64,000 nt of DNA from Hominilimicola fabiformis. GTDB taxonomy: Bacteria; Bacillota; Clostridia; UBA1381. A program made the translations under genes and the position numbers. How positions within the stretch are numbered: the stretch's first letter is position 1; each line of letters starts with the position of its first letter. Below the pieces are notes generated by a model. The model searched no databases. It worked only from the letters and a program-made list of their open reading frames with translations, and was not told where the DNA came from. The DNA is taken from contig NZ_JAJEQM010000006.1 of assembly GCF_020687385.1 (NCBI RefSeq), positions 1 to 64,000 on the forward strand, read 5' to 3'. This document shows, piece by piece, positions 44,101 through 52,347 of the stretch.

Positions 44101-46596
44101 TTCTCAGGTTGGGAGCAGAACGGTAAGGAAAATACATTCTCTGTTAAAGATGCAGACGGTAACGAGATTGTAGGATTTACAATCACAGGCGGCGGATATA
44201 ATCTTAATCAAATGCGTATCGGAGGTACAGACGTACTTGCCGATTCGGAAAAACCGATAATCCAGTGTAAATCAACTGATGTCAAAAACGGTGCATTGCG
44301 TGGTGCAAACGGTTGGCAGACTTCATCACAGAAGTACGCAAATAATATGGGACTTAATAAAAAGGTAGAAATTATAATAGACGGAACAGGCTCGGCAAGC
44401 GTAAGCTTTACAGGCGGTGAGACTGATGTAAGTTACACAGGAACAATAAGCACACCTATAAGCGTTAAATCGCTTGAATTAACAGGTTCATACAACGGTG
44501 CAAGAGGAAGAGTTGTTTCATATGATAACTTTGACGCAGATGTAATATCTTACAGCAGTGAGTTGGTGGCACCGACGCCGACTCCTGAACCAACCGCAGC
44601 ACCGACGGTTCCTGAAAGCGGCGAACTTATCAATATGAATTTTGATAACGGTGACTTAACAAGTACATCATCATACGGCAAGGCAACAGGTACACCGAAA
44701 TTTGTTACGGTTGACAATAAGAAGTGTATTCAGTTTGACGGAACAAGCGGAACGGTTGTTACGCTTACAGACGCAAACGGCAATTCACTTTTGACAGGTC
44801 AGAAAAATATCACAATTTCATTTAAGGTTAAGCCGACAACCACAACAACATCATGGTGGTTCTTTGCCTCACCAAACAGCAGTGCACAGACATATCAAAA
44901 GGAACAGTATCTTGGTGCAATGACAAACAACAGCACACTTACATCTGAAAGATATAATAATTCCGGTACAAGAAGTGAGGCGGCAAAAGGTGCGTATAAC
45001 ACAAATGAATGGAACGATGTAATCATTTCGATTGCCGACGGCGTAACGGATGTTTATGTAAACGGAACAAGAACAAGCAGTGTTAATTCAACAGTTAATA
45101 TTTCGGATATGCTCGGCAAAAATTCAGTTGCATATATCGGTAAGGCTAACTGGGGTTCTGGCGAGTATGCAACAGGTTATATAGATGATTTTGTAATCTA
45201 TAACTATGCTTACGAAAATCCTTTAAATTCACTTGATTTGGGTGATTTGACAGCTGTTACATCTGACATTACAATCCCTACGCAAGAGGGTGTTACTTGG
45301 TCAACTTCAGACGCTGCTGTGGTTACAACGGCAGGTAAGATTACAAGAAGTGACGAAACAAAAACAGCTACTTTGACTGCAAAAATGACAAAAGACGGTG
45401 TTGAATTTACAAGAAACTTCGACGTAACTGTATTGGGATATACAGCGGTTATTGACAGTTTCAAAGCATATGCCGACGGAAATAAAATCGTTTATGCAAG
45501 TGACTGTGATTCGACGAAAGATAAGTATGCCGTAAAGGTTTCATTGGCTGATTCAGACGGTACGGCAGTCGGAACAGAGCAGACAAATGCGGCAGGCAGT
45601 TTTGATAATCTTGAAGTAGGTAAGTATAAAATAACAGCAACATTATCAGACGGAACAACAGAAAAGAAAAAGGTGGAAAAGACAATTAATATTAAGAACC
45701 TTGATGATATGAGTGCGTACTTGTTTGTTCACTTCGTTGATACACAAGAGGACGCAACTCGTGAACAAATCTATTTCTCAGTATCAAAAGACGGTAAGAC
45801 ATGGACAACGCTTAATAATAAACAACCGTATTTGACAAGTAATGTCGGTACACAGGGCGTTCGTGACCCGTATATTCTTCGCGGTGAGGACGGTAAGTTC
45901 TTTATTATCGCAACAGACTTAAGCGTCTATAACTTAAAGAATAACTGGACAGCCGCCGCACAGCAAGGCTCAAAGAGCATTGTTGTATGGGAAAGCAGTG
46001 ACCTTGTTAATTGGAGCGAGGCAAGCCTTGTAAAGATTAATAATGACAATGCCGGTTGTACATGGGCGCCGGAGGCTTGCTATGACCCTGAAAAGGATGA
46101 ATATATGGTATTCTGGGCATCGGTTGTAAGCGATGACAGCTATCAAAAGTACAGAATTTACAGAAGTTATACAAAGGACTTCAAGACATTCTCTGCTCCT
46201 GAATTGTATATAGAAGAGCCTAACGCGGTTATTGATACAACTATTATCGACCATGAGGGTACATATTACAGATTTACAAAGAATGAGGCAAAATCAAGTA
46301 TCACAATGCAGGAGTGTACATCTCTAAGCGGTGATTGGAAAGATGTTGCAAACTATAATTTGGGTAGTATGACAGGCTATGAAGGTCCTACAATTTATAA
46401 ATTAAACGGTAAAAATGAATGGTGCTTACTTCTTGACTACTTCTCAAAGAGTAAGGGCTATAAGCCTTTTGTAACAACCGATATTACAAAGGGTGAATTT
46501 ACGGCAGATTCAGACTTCTCGTTTGACGGTACATATCGTCACGGTACTGTAATGCCGATTACACAGGCTGAATATGAAAGATTAACAGCTGAATAA
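41149..46596 (+). CDS. Giant secreted two-catalytic-domain glycosidase (GH30 + GH43)
   Basis: An 1815-residue exported enzyme. Signal peptide 1-26. GH30 domain (about 33-540) resembling endo-beta-1,6-galactanases, with acid/base Glu227 (SPMNEPDTDYWGYG) and nucleophile Glu330 (LWQSEVDKGG). Two Big_2 Ig-like repeats (about 614-766), an F5/8C-type carbohydrate-binding domain (about 767-900), a beta-sandwich region (about 905-1140), a PTPTPEPTAAP linker, a LamG-like domain (about 1157-1355), an Ig-like domain, then a C-terminal GH43 propeller (about 1520-1815). GH43 candidates: base Asp1573 (RDPYIL), Asp1696 and acid Glu1745 (YEGPT). The mix suggests attack on type II arabinogalactan or similar side chains. 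No SLH, sortase or dockerin signal is visible, so it is probably released. AGGAGGAG precedes the ATG. Confidence 0.85.
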   Translation: MNKKKIISTILACAMLPFGGLISASAQDTKPTYVQLNPADASPFNNGEFQGWGTALCWWANRLGYSEKLTNAAAEAFFSDEGLGLDIARYNLGGGDDPTHNHINRSDSKVPGVYSDYKLSSDSKDVKSITYDITKDQNQLNIAKAALKANPDLYFEGFSNSAPYFMTKTGCTSGGGTVNSDGTVTSNGKLNNLNDDMYDDFAKFIADATKLFKDNGIEFKSYSPMNEPDTDYWGYGSPKQEGCHFDPGTSQSKMITETRKALDNAGFTDVLVAGMDETSLKKTANNLGSLTDEAKIALGRVDTHTYSDRGYHAQVKAKALELGKNLWQSEVDKGGNGATLASMIIEDMNGMQPSAWVMWDIVDFHKDSKFIDPTSGNKTEENNDQYIKYDCNIYDPQKNIWTKSLWGVGMADHDKEKLVLTNKYYTYGQFTKYINPGDTIIASSANTLAAYNKNTGDIKIVANNGANSSDVDYVFDLSGFNTVGINVREIRTDMAGNEKWAEIKDGAVLDGKTLTTTLKANTVTTYLIETGAKVTSFEPTSTGLKYSYTPSETLNGYNQYFAVYDKNGLLKAVTVNQPTGELTGDFTDCTFKFMAWDGVTPKATVTNTTSQLGTDYAVITGSDVEIKRGDEVQLALGTNLKGDVTWSVDSDATENGIAEISQTGLLKAKKPGKVTVTVKVGDYTTSKTYDITVYATISGAATVGVGKTSQYTLDTNAEGTPVWSVSDEKVATVSQDGTVTGVSAGTVTITATIGDVKATKDIKVTMYTLSGTASWGNASTAPSDANDYRKAADGDLNTYFDGVQNGYVMYDFVKTVKVNNVKLAARSGKGMPERTVGGKIQASNDGITWTDLYTITSAIPSSQYTIIESKDLNNQNAYRYFKYTNDTNMTNIAEFLVDATPSEETAVGAPSVTDIDEMSDDFEDSTNIFNASAGDLSADGNQVYATGLERFGNVFVPVKATAKAELTEAQTLTSKDKFRLTFDMFSGWEQNGKENTFSVKDADGNEIVGFTITGGGYNLNQMRIGGTDVLADSEKPIIQCKSTDVKNGALRGANGWQTSSQKYANNMGLNKKVEIIIDGTGSASVSFTGGETDVSYTGTISTPISVKSLELTGSYNGARGRVVSYDNFDADVISYSSELVAPTPTPEPTAAPTVPESGELINMNFDNGDLTSTSSYGKATGTPKFVTVDNKKCIQFDGTSGTVVTLTDANGNSLLTGQKNITISFKVKPTTTTTSWWFFASPNSSAQTYQKEQYLGAMTNNSTLTSERYNNSGTRSEAAKGAYNTNEWNDVIISIADGVTDVYVNGTRTSSVNSTVNISDMLGKNSVAYIGKANWGSGEYATGYIDDFVIYNYAYENPLNSLDLGDLTAVTSDITIPTQEGVTWSTSDAAVVTTAGKITRSDETKTATLTAKMTKDGVEFTRNFDVTVLGYTAVIDSFKAYADGNKIVYASDCDSTKDKYAVKVSLADSDGTAVGTEQTNAAGSFDNLEVGKYKITATLSDGTTEKKKVEKTINIKNLDDMSAYLFVHFVDTQEDATREQIYFSVSKDGKTWTTLNNKQPYLTSNVGTQGVRDPYILRGEDGKFFIIATDLSVYNLKNNWTAAAQQGSKSIVVWESSDLVNWSEASLVKINNDNAGCTWAPEACYDPEKDEYMVFWASVVSDDSYQKYRIYRSYTKDFKTFSAPELYIEEPNAVIDTTIIDHEGTYYRFTKNEAKSSITMQECTSLSGDWKDVANYNLGSMTGYEGPTIYKLNGKNEWCLLLDYFSKSKGYKPFVTTDITKGEFTADSDFSFDGTYRHGTVMPITQAEYERLTAE

Positions 46597-46601
46597 TGTG
46601 A

Positions 46602-46634
46602 AAAACTGCGGGTAACAATACTCGCAGTTTTTTT
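46602..46634 (+). terminator. Terminator after the GH30/GH43 gene
   Basis: AAAACTGCGGG and CTCGCAGTTTT (one G-U pair) with TTTTTT at the 3' side. Confidence 0.88.
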
Positions 46635-46681
46635 ATTTGACAAGTGTGATATAATTAGAATAAAAACGTAAGGTGATTAAT

Positions 46682-47155
46682 ATGAACAAAAGAGAAGAAC
46701 TTGCCAGACAGGCATTTAAAGAGGGATACAACTGCTCACAGGCAATGGTGGCGGCGTTTAGCGACTTGATGGAAATGGATAAAAAGACGGCACTGAGACT
46801 TGCGTCATCATTCGGCGGCGGAATGGGCAGAATGAGAGAAGTTTGCGGTGCCGTAACGGGAATGTTTATGGTTGTCGGAATTTTGTACGGATATGACGAC
46901 GCGAAAGATTATGAGGGTAAAAAAGATACCTACGCACTTGTGCAGGAACTCGCAAATCAATTTAAAGCGGAAACAGGCTCTATTATATGCCGAGAACTTT
47001 TAGGACTTGACGGAAAAGATAACAGTCCCGTTCCGTCAAAGAGAACAGAAGAATATTATAAGAAACGCACTTGCGAAGATAAAGTCGGTCTTGCGGCAAA
47101 AATACTTGACGAATATATCCAATCGCATTGCCCTAACGGAACTTGCAATTTTTAA
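46682..47155 (+). CDS. C_GCAxxG_C_C family redox-type protein
   Basis: A 157-residue protein of the C_GCAxxG_C_C family. The conserved cysteines are visible in YNCSQAMVAAF, REVCGAVTGM, IICRELL and the tail CPNGTCNF. Members are common next to redox or metal genes in anaerobes; biochemical function is not established. I start at ATG 46682; an in-frame GTG at 46673 lies in the ribosome site AAGGTG. An extended -10 (TGATATAAT, ending 46655) lies just upstream. Confidence 0.85.
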   Translation: MNKREELARQAFKEGYNCSQAMVAAFSDLMEMDKKTALRLASSFGGGMGRMREVCGAVTGMFMVVGILYGYDDAKDYEGKKDTYALVQELANQFKAETGSIICRELLGLDGKDNSPVPSKRTEEYYKKRTCEDKVGLAAKILDEYIQSHCPNGTCNF

Positions 47156-47166
47156 CTGACAAAGTC

Positions 47167-47195
47167 TTTACAGTTTGAAAAATATATGTTATAAT
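47167..47195 (+). promoter_or_regulatory. SigA-type promoter with a long structured leader
   Basis: TTTACA (47167-47172), 17 bp, TATAAT (47190-47195), giving a leader of about 160 nt before the next gene. Confidence 0.72.
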
Positions 47196-47290
47196 GTAAA
47201 TATATTAATAACAACTGATAAAATTAGACAGTAAAATCAATCAGTTAAAGGCTGAATTAAATAAAACAGTATAGGACATAAGGATTTATT

Positions 47291-47340
47291 AAAAGGTGTA
47301 AAGTCTTTGACAACAAATAAGACTTTGCACCCTTTTTTGT
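47291..47340 (+). terminator. Terminator inside the leader of the next gene
   Basis: AAAGGTGTAAAGTCTT pairs with AAGACTTTGCACCCTTT and runs into TTTTTT, only ~20 bp before the start codon. An upstream hairpin (AACTGAT/ATCAGTT, 47212-47246) also exists. This is the layout of an attenuated gene. I do not recognise a known riboswitch, and it does not show a clean ANTAR hexaloop. Confidence 0.65.
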
Positions 47341-47360
47341 ATTTTGGGGAGGATAAAAGA

Positions 47361-48710
47361 ATGAAAAAGTTTATGATAGGATTATTATTTATTGTTTTAT
47401 TATCAACAACATTAAGTGCGAATGCAGAAACAGTAGTTTTAAAAAGTAATGATTACGATAAGCCTCTAGATTCTTGTTATAAATATCGTGATATAGTTGT
47501 GAAAACTAACAACGGAATTCAATTCTGGTGGACAGGTACTGAATTTATACAATGCCCTTTTTTAGATACTAAATTTACAAAATCCGATGATTTGGTAGAG
47601 TGGCGTGATATGGATCTTAGCGATGAGGTGCGTATGAAAATTAGTGGATTGCATCGTGCGAAAATTAAGCATTACGGGGATAAATATATTGTATATAATG
47701 AAATATATTTCAACCCTTCTCTAGTAATAGATAAAATGATAAGAAAACGTGGTTCGGCAATTATGCCAATATATATATTGGATGAAAATTTTAATTTGTT
47801 ATGCGAAGTTCAGTTGGATAATCCGTTAACCGATTTTGAATATGTAGACGGTGTTTATTATGCTGAAACACAAGAATACACAAAATTAGGACCACAAGAA
47901 TATGAAAGTAAAAATACTATTTACTATTCTTATGATGCGATTGATTGGCAAATTGATAATGAAAGGAGTAGTATGCCGCAAAGCAATGGCAGAAATACGC
48001 TTGTATTTCAAGGAAAGTTGACAAATTACGTAAACTTAAGTAATTATAGGTTTGAAGTGAAAGATATGTTCATAGAAAAAAATAAGTCGGATTTAATTAA
48101 AGTGGTGCAAGAAAGACCTATAACATGTTACTATAAAGCAAAGGGTAATATCTATGTTGAAACACAATATGATAATGTTGATACATTCAGAATATCTCGT
48201 GACGGTGTATATTCTGTTGATGTAGCAATCCCTGCAGACAGTGATGATGAACATATTATTATATGTGATTTGTGGAAAGATAAGCTTGTTTTATGGACCA
48301 GAAACAGATTAATAGAATATGATATGGCAGATATTGAAGATGTATTAAATGAAAAATGCCCGTCGGATACGCCCTATATTGAGTTTAACGGTAATATTCT
48401 CGGCTTTGACGTACCGCCGATTATCGAAGACGGCAGTACGCTTGTGCCTATGAGATTTTTGTTCGAGCAAATGGGAGCAGATGTTGAATGGGATAGTGAA
48501 ACTCAGACAGCAACAGCAACGATTGAGAATAAGGCAGTAACATTTTCAATAGATAACGTCAACGCAAGAATAAATAATAAACCCGCTAAAATGGATGTGC
48601 CTGCAAGACTCGTAAACGGCAAAACAATGGTACCGCTACGCTTCCTTTCGGAAAATATGGGATATGACGTAGATTGGGATGCCGATAGCAGAACGGCGAT
48701 AGTACGCTAA
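47361..48710 (+). CDS. Secreted protein with copper-amine-oxidase-N-like (stalk) domain
   Basis: A 449-residue exported protein with signal peptide (KKFMIGLLFIVLLSTTLSANA). Residues ~25-335 are an unrecognised beta-rich domain with repeated Trp/Tyr segments (possibly a propeller). Residues ~340-449 form a duplicated domain of the copper amine oxidase N-terminal type (DGSTLVPMRFLFEQMGADVEWD and KTMVPLRFLSENMGYDVDWD), a common surface module in Clostridia that does not itself oxidise amines. Codon use in the first two thirds is more AT-rich than its neighbours. I start at ATG 47361, with GGGGAGGA upstream. The leader contains a terminator. Confidence 0.75.
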   Translation: MKKFMIGLLFIVLLSTTLSANAETVVLKSNDYDKPLDSCYKYRDIVVKTNNGIQFWWTGTEFIQCPFLDTKFTKSDDLVEWRDMDLSDEVRMKISGLHRAKIKHYGDKYIVYNEIYFNPSLVIDKMIRKRGSAIMPIYILDENFNLLCEVQLDNPLTDFEYVDGVYYAETQEYTKLGPQEYESKNTIYYSYDAIDWQIDNERSSMPQSNGRNTLVFQGKLTNYVNLSNYRFEVKDMFIEKNKSDLIKVVQERPITCYYKAKGNIYVETQYDNVDTFRISRDGVYSVDVAIPADSDDEHIIICDLWKDKLVLWTRNRLIEYDMADIEDVLNEKCPSDTPYIEFNGNILGFDVPPIIEDGSTLVPMRFLFEQMGADVEWDSETQTATATIENKAVTFSIDNVNARINNKPAKMDVPARLVNGKTMVPLRFLSENMGYDVDWDADSRTAIVR

Positions 48711-48850
48711 TATCATTTTATTAATTTACAAGTTTTAAACCTGTAATAATAAAAAGGAAAAAAAACTAATAAATACTTGATTTTTTAGACAAAATATATT
48801 AAAATATAATTATTAATATTAAATTACAAAAGATTCAGGAGGATTAATTT

Positions 48851-49411
48851 ATGATTACAGCTGGTGAATTTAGAAATGGCAGAACCTTTGAACACGAAGG
48901 TAATGTATTTCAAATCGTAGAATTTCAGCACGTTAAGCCTGGTAAGGGTGCTGCTTTCGTAAGAACAAAGCTTAAGAACATAATCAGCGGCGGTGTCGTT
49001 GAAAAGACATTCAGACCTACAGAAAAGTTTGAAGAAGCTCATATCGACAGAAAGGATATGGCTTATTCATACGGTGATGATGATTTCTATCATTTTATGG
49101 ACAACGAAACATTCGATATGCTTGACATTGCTAAGTCAGAAATCGAAGAACAAATGAAGTTCGTTAAGGAAAATGACGTATGTAAGGTTATGTCTTACAA
49201 GGGTAACGTATTCGGTGTTGAACCGCCTACATTCGTTGAACTTGAAGTCGTTGATACAGAACCGGGTTTCGCAGGTAACACATCTACAAACGCTACAAAG
49301 CCTGCTACTCTTGAAACAGGTGCTACAATTCAAGTACCTCTATTCGTTGATATGAACGAAGTTATCAGAGTAGACACAAGAACAGGCGAATACATGGAAA
49401 GAGTAAAATAA
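48851..49411 (+). CDS. efp: Translation elongation factor P
   Basis: A 186-residue three-domain protein that relieves ribosome stalling at polyproline. The tip loop is KPGKGAAF with Lys32 as the modifiable residue. The C-terminal OB domain carries the EF-P signature region [35 protein letters not shown]. The next gene is the CD1247-type protein. Confidence 0.95.
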
Positions 49412-49492
49412 GTCTGAATAAAATCGCACACGGCACTTATTTTGTGTTGTGAACAATTTTCTTTCAGCCTTTTGAATGAAAGGAGATTAATT

Positions 49493-49969
49493 ATGGAAGA
49501 TTTAATTAAAAAAGTTTCATATCTAAAGGGTTATGCAGACGGTCTTGACCTTAGCCCAAAGAGTGACGAAGGTAAGCTTATTATCAAATTGCTTGACGTT
49601 ATGTCTGAAATGGCTGATACTATTGAAGAATTAAACTCAAGAGTTGATGATGTTGAAGATGTTGTTGACGAGCTTGATGATTGCGTACTTGAAATTGCCG
49701 ACGATTTGTACGGTGACGATGAGTATGACGATTATGATGACGATGACGACGATGATTATATCGACGATTATGATGACGATGATTACGACAGTGACGGAAA
49801 TGATTATTTTGAAATTCAATGTCCTAACTGTGGTGAAGACGTTATGATTGATTTTGATATGATTGACGATGATAACGCTATCGTATGTCCGAACTGTCAC
49901 GAAGAAATCGAACTTGAGTTTGATTGCGATTGTGACGATGATGACTGCGACTGCGGACACGAACATTAA
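49493..49969 (+). CDS. CD1247-type protein: helical N-terminus, Asp-rich region, zinc ribbon
   Basis: A 158-residue acidic protein. Residues 1-72 are helical (DLIKKVSYLKGYADGLDL, repeated Val/Asp/Glu heptads), matching the N-terminal domain named after Clostridioides CD1247. Residues ~75-103 are mostly Asp and Tyr. A zinc ribbon uses Cys110/Cys113 and Cys132/Cys135, and the tail (DCDCDDDDCDCGHEH) is a dense Cys/Asp/His cluster that could bind metal. Start ATG 49493 has AAAGGAG upstream. Function unknown; it sits between efp and hemW. Confidence 0.8.
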   Translation: MEDLIKKVSYLKGYADGLDLSPKSDEGKLIIKLLDVMSEMADTIEELNSRVDDVEDVVDELDDCVLEIADDLYGDDEYDDYDDDDDDDYIDDYDDDDYDSDGNDYFEIQCPNCGEDVMIDFDMIDDDNAIVCPNCHEEIELEFDCDCDDDDCDCGHEH

Positions 49970-49982
49970 TATTGAATTGAAT

Positions 49983-50010
49983 AAAAAAGGACTGTTAAGT
50001 CCTTTTTTTA
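49983..50010 (+). terminator. Terminator before hemW
   Basis: AAAAAGGACT and AGTCCTTTTTTT with a short loop, thirteen bases before the hemW start. Confidence 0.85.
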
Positions 50011-50022
50011 TTGAGGTGACTT

Positions 50023-51120
50023 ATGAAAGGACTTTATATTCACATACCGTTTTGCAAACAAAAATGCAAGTATTGTGATTTTGTATCATTTCCGTGTATG
50101 GAGGATACGGCGGACAAATACGTTGACGCGCTAAAGCGTGAGGCGGAACAATACAGGGGAGAAAAAATAGATACAATATTTATCGGCGGCGGTACACCGT
50201 CAATTTTAACACCGAAACAAATCGAAGAAGTTACGAAAATGTGCTTTGATGTATTTGACGTTGCGAGTGACTGCGAATTTACGACAGAGGCAAATCCGGG
50301 AACAATGGATGATGACAAAATTAAAGCAATGTTAAACGGCGGTATAAATCGTATAAGCGTAGGTGTACAGTCGTTCAATGATGATGAACTGAAAAAAATC
50401 GGAAGAATACACGACGCAAAGACGGCATATAATACAATTTGTCATTTAGATAAAATGGGTTTTCAAAATATAAATCTTGACCTTATGACCGCACTGCCGT
50501 CACAGACGTTTGAGAGTCTAAAAAATACTTTAAACACAGCCGTCAGCTTGCCTGTAAAGCATATATCGGCATACAGTCTTATAATTGAGGACGGAACACC
50601 TATTGAAAAGGAATATTCAAAAGGATTGCTTGATATTCCGAATGAAGATACTGACAGAGAAATGTATATGCATACAGTTGATTTTCTCGGTAAGAACGGC
50701 TTTAAACAATATGAAATATCGAATTTCGCAAAGGACGGATACGAGTGCAGGCATAACGTAAAGTATTGGACAGGTGAGGAGTATATCGGCTTAGGTACGG
50801 CGGCACATTCATATATCGGAAACTGCCGTTTTTACAACACGTCCGACATAAACGAATATATCGGCGGTGCGGAAAAGGAAGTAATCGAATTGAGCGAAAA
50901 TGATAAGATAGCAGAATTTATGATTACCGGACTTCGTATGAACAGGGGAGTAAGCGAAACTGATTTTAAGTCGCGTTTCGGCAAGGGTATAAATGATGTA
51001 TTCGGCAGTGAATTTGATAAATTTATAAAGCTCGGACTTATGCAATATATTGACGGAAGATACAGTCTTACGTTGGACGGGATTAACGTGTCAAACTCGA
51101 TTTTGTGCGAGTTTGTATAA
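50023..51120 (+). CDS. hemW: Radical-SAM heme chaperone HemW
   Basis: A 365-residue radical-SAM protein once annotated as coproporphyrinogen III oxidase and now known as a heme chaperone. The cluster cysteines are Cys11, Cys15 and Cys18 (CKQKCKYC), with the following DF. The motifs IFIGGGTPS, TTEANPGT, RISVGVQSFND and YEISNFAKDGYECRHN are typical. It directly precedes hrcA, a conserved order in Clostridia. RBS GAGGTG. Confidence 0.93.
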   Translation: MKGLYIHIPFCKQKCKYCDFVSFPCMEDTADKYVDALKREAEQYRGEKIDTIFIGGGTPSILTPKQIEEVTKMCFDVFDVASDCEFTTEANPGTMDDDKIKAMLNGGINRISVGVQSFNDDELKKIGRIHDAKTAYNTICHLDKMGFQNINLDLMTALPSQTFESLKNTLNTAVSLPVKHISAYSLIIEDGTPIEKEYSKGLLDIPNEDTDREMYMHTVDFLGKNGFKQYEISNFAKDGYECRHNVKYWTGEEYIGLGTAAHSYIGNCRFYNTSDINEYIGGAEKEVIELSENDKIAEFMITGLRMNRGVSETDFKSRFGKGINDVFGSEFDKFIKLGLMQYIDGRYSLTLDGINVSNSILCEFV

Positions 51121-51177
51121 GAAATTTGGCAATATGGGATAATTTATGAACATTTTATGAAAAGTTATATTAATCAC

Positions 51178-51206
51178 TTGACAATCGGGTATAATAGTGG
51201 TATCTT
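51178..51206 (+). promoter_or_regulatory. Promoter of the hrcA-grpE-dnaK operon
   Basis: TTGACA (51178-51183), 17 bp, TATCTT (51201-51206), directly upstream of the CIRCE element. Confidence 0.65.
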
Positions 51207-51213
51207 ATAATTG

Positions 51214-51240
51214 TTAGCACTCAAGGTGTATGAGTGCTAA
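51214..51240. promoter_or_regulatory. CIRCE operator (HrcA binding site)
   Basis: Perfect TTAGCACTC, nine bases, GAGTGCTAA. This is the canonical heat-shock operator bound by HrcA and marks the operon as autoregulated by its own first gene. Confidence 0.97.
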
Positions 51241-51293
51241 CAAGAAAATGCTTATATGACATCTTGTTTAAAGATAGAAAGGAATGTTTGTAT

Positions 51294-52331
51294 ATGGATT
51301 TGAACGACAGAAAAAGAAAAATCCTGCAAGCAATCATTGATGAATATATAGGCACTGCTGAACCTGTCGGTTCAAGGTCGATTTCCAAAAAGGAAAACTT
51401 GGGTTTGTCCAGCGCGACAATCCGTAATGAAATGGCAGACCTTGAAGAAATGGGTTATCTGATACAACCGCATACTTCTGCGGGACGTATTCCGTCAGAT
51501 GAGGGATACAGATTTTACGTTAATTCGCTTATGCGGAAGTATAAAATAGGTATGGAAGCAGTTGCACAGCTGCAAAGCGTACTTGAAACGCGTGTCAGTC
51601 AGCTTGAAAAGCTGATTAGATATGCCGGTGCAATAGCGTCAAATCTTACCGAATATACAACGGTTGTTACAGCGCCTAAGGAGCAGGAATTTGAAATTAA
51701 CAAGATTGACCTTGTGCCGATTGCCACGCAAACGGTAATGCTTATTGTTGTAACAAGAACTGTAAGAAACAAGGTGATGAATATCGACATTGACAGTGCA
51801 ACGTGTATGTCACTTGCAAATATATTAAACGAACATCTTGCCGGACTTAAAGCCGGAGAGATAACGTTTGATAAGATACAGGATATTCAAAAAGATATTG
51901 AAAACAGACTTTCACTTCATCCGAAAGTTTTGATTGATATAATGCACTTTGTGTATGAAACGATAACGGACAGCGGTGAAACAGAAATATATGTCAACAA
52001 TGCAAAGTCAATATTGAAATATCCCGAATACAACGATGTTGAAAAAGCGGAAAAGATATTTACTTTCCTTGATGACAAAGAAAATTTGAAAAAGCTTGTT
52101 GCCTCAAGCGACGCTGACGGAATTGAGGCTAAAATCGGTAAAGAAAACGATTTTGAAATATTGCAGGATTGCTCATTGGTAACTATCAATTATTCACTCG
52201 GCAATAAAAAAGCCGGGAAAATCGGAGTTATCGGACCTAAACGGATGAATTATTCAAAGGTTTTTGCAAGCCTTGACCTTATTTCAAATGAAATAGATAA
52301 AATACTCAACGAATATATAAGTGATGAGTAG
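51294..52331 (+). CDS. hrcA: Heat-inducible transcription repressor HrcA
   Basis: A 345-residue repressor with an N-terminal winged helix (KILQAIIDEYIGTAEPVGSR, SSATIRNEMADLEEMGYL, HTSAGRIPSDEGYRFYV), then the dimerisation and inserted domains, ending in KAGKIGVIGPKRMNYSK. I start at ATG 51294, with GAAAGGA upstream; an in-frame ATG at 51234 lies within CIRCE. Its operator is 54 bp upstream. Confidence 0.95.
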   Translation: MDLNDRKRKILQAIIDEYIGTAEPVGSRSISKKENLGLSSATIRNEMADLEEMGYLIQPHTSAGRIPSDEGYRFYVNSLMRKYKIGMEAVAQLQSVLETRVSQLEKLIRYAGAIASNLTEYTTVVTAPKEQEFEINKIDLVPIATQTVMLIVVTRTVRNKVMNIDIDSATCMSLANILNEHLAGLKAGEITFDKIQDIQKDIENRLSLHPKVLIDIMHFVYETITDSGETEIYVNNAKSILKYPEYNDVEKAEKIFTFLDDKENLKKLVASSDADGIEAKIGKENDFEILQDCSLVTINYSLGNKKAGKIGVIGPKRMNYSKVFASLDLISNEIDKILNEYISDE

Positions 52332-52347
52332 AGAAAGGGGTAATCAG

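Noticed and set aside
47291-47340. ANTAR leader before the surface-protein gene
   Set aside because: The terminator layout is similar, but no stem closes a hexaloop with both A1 and G4.
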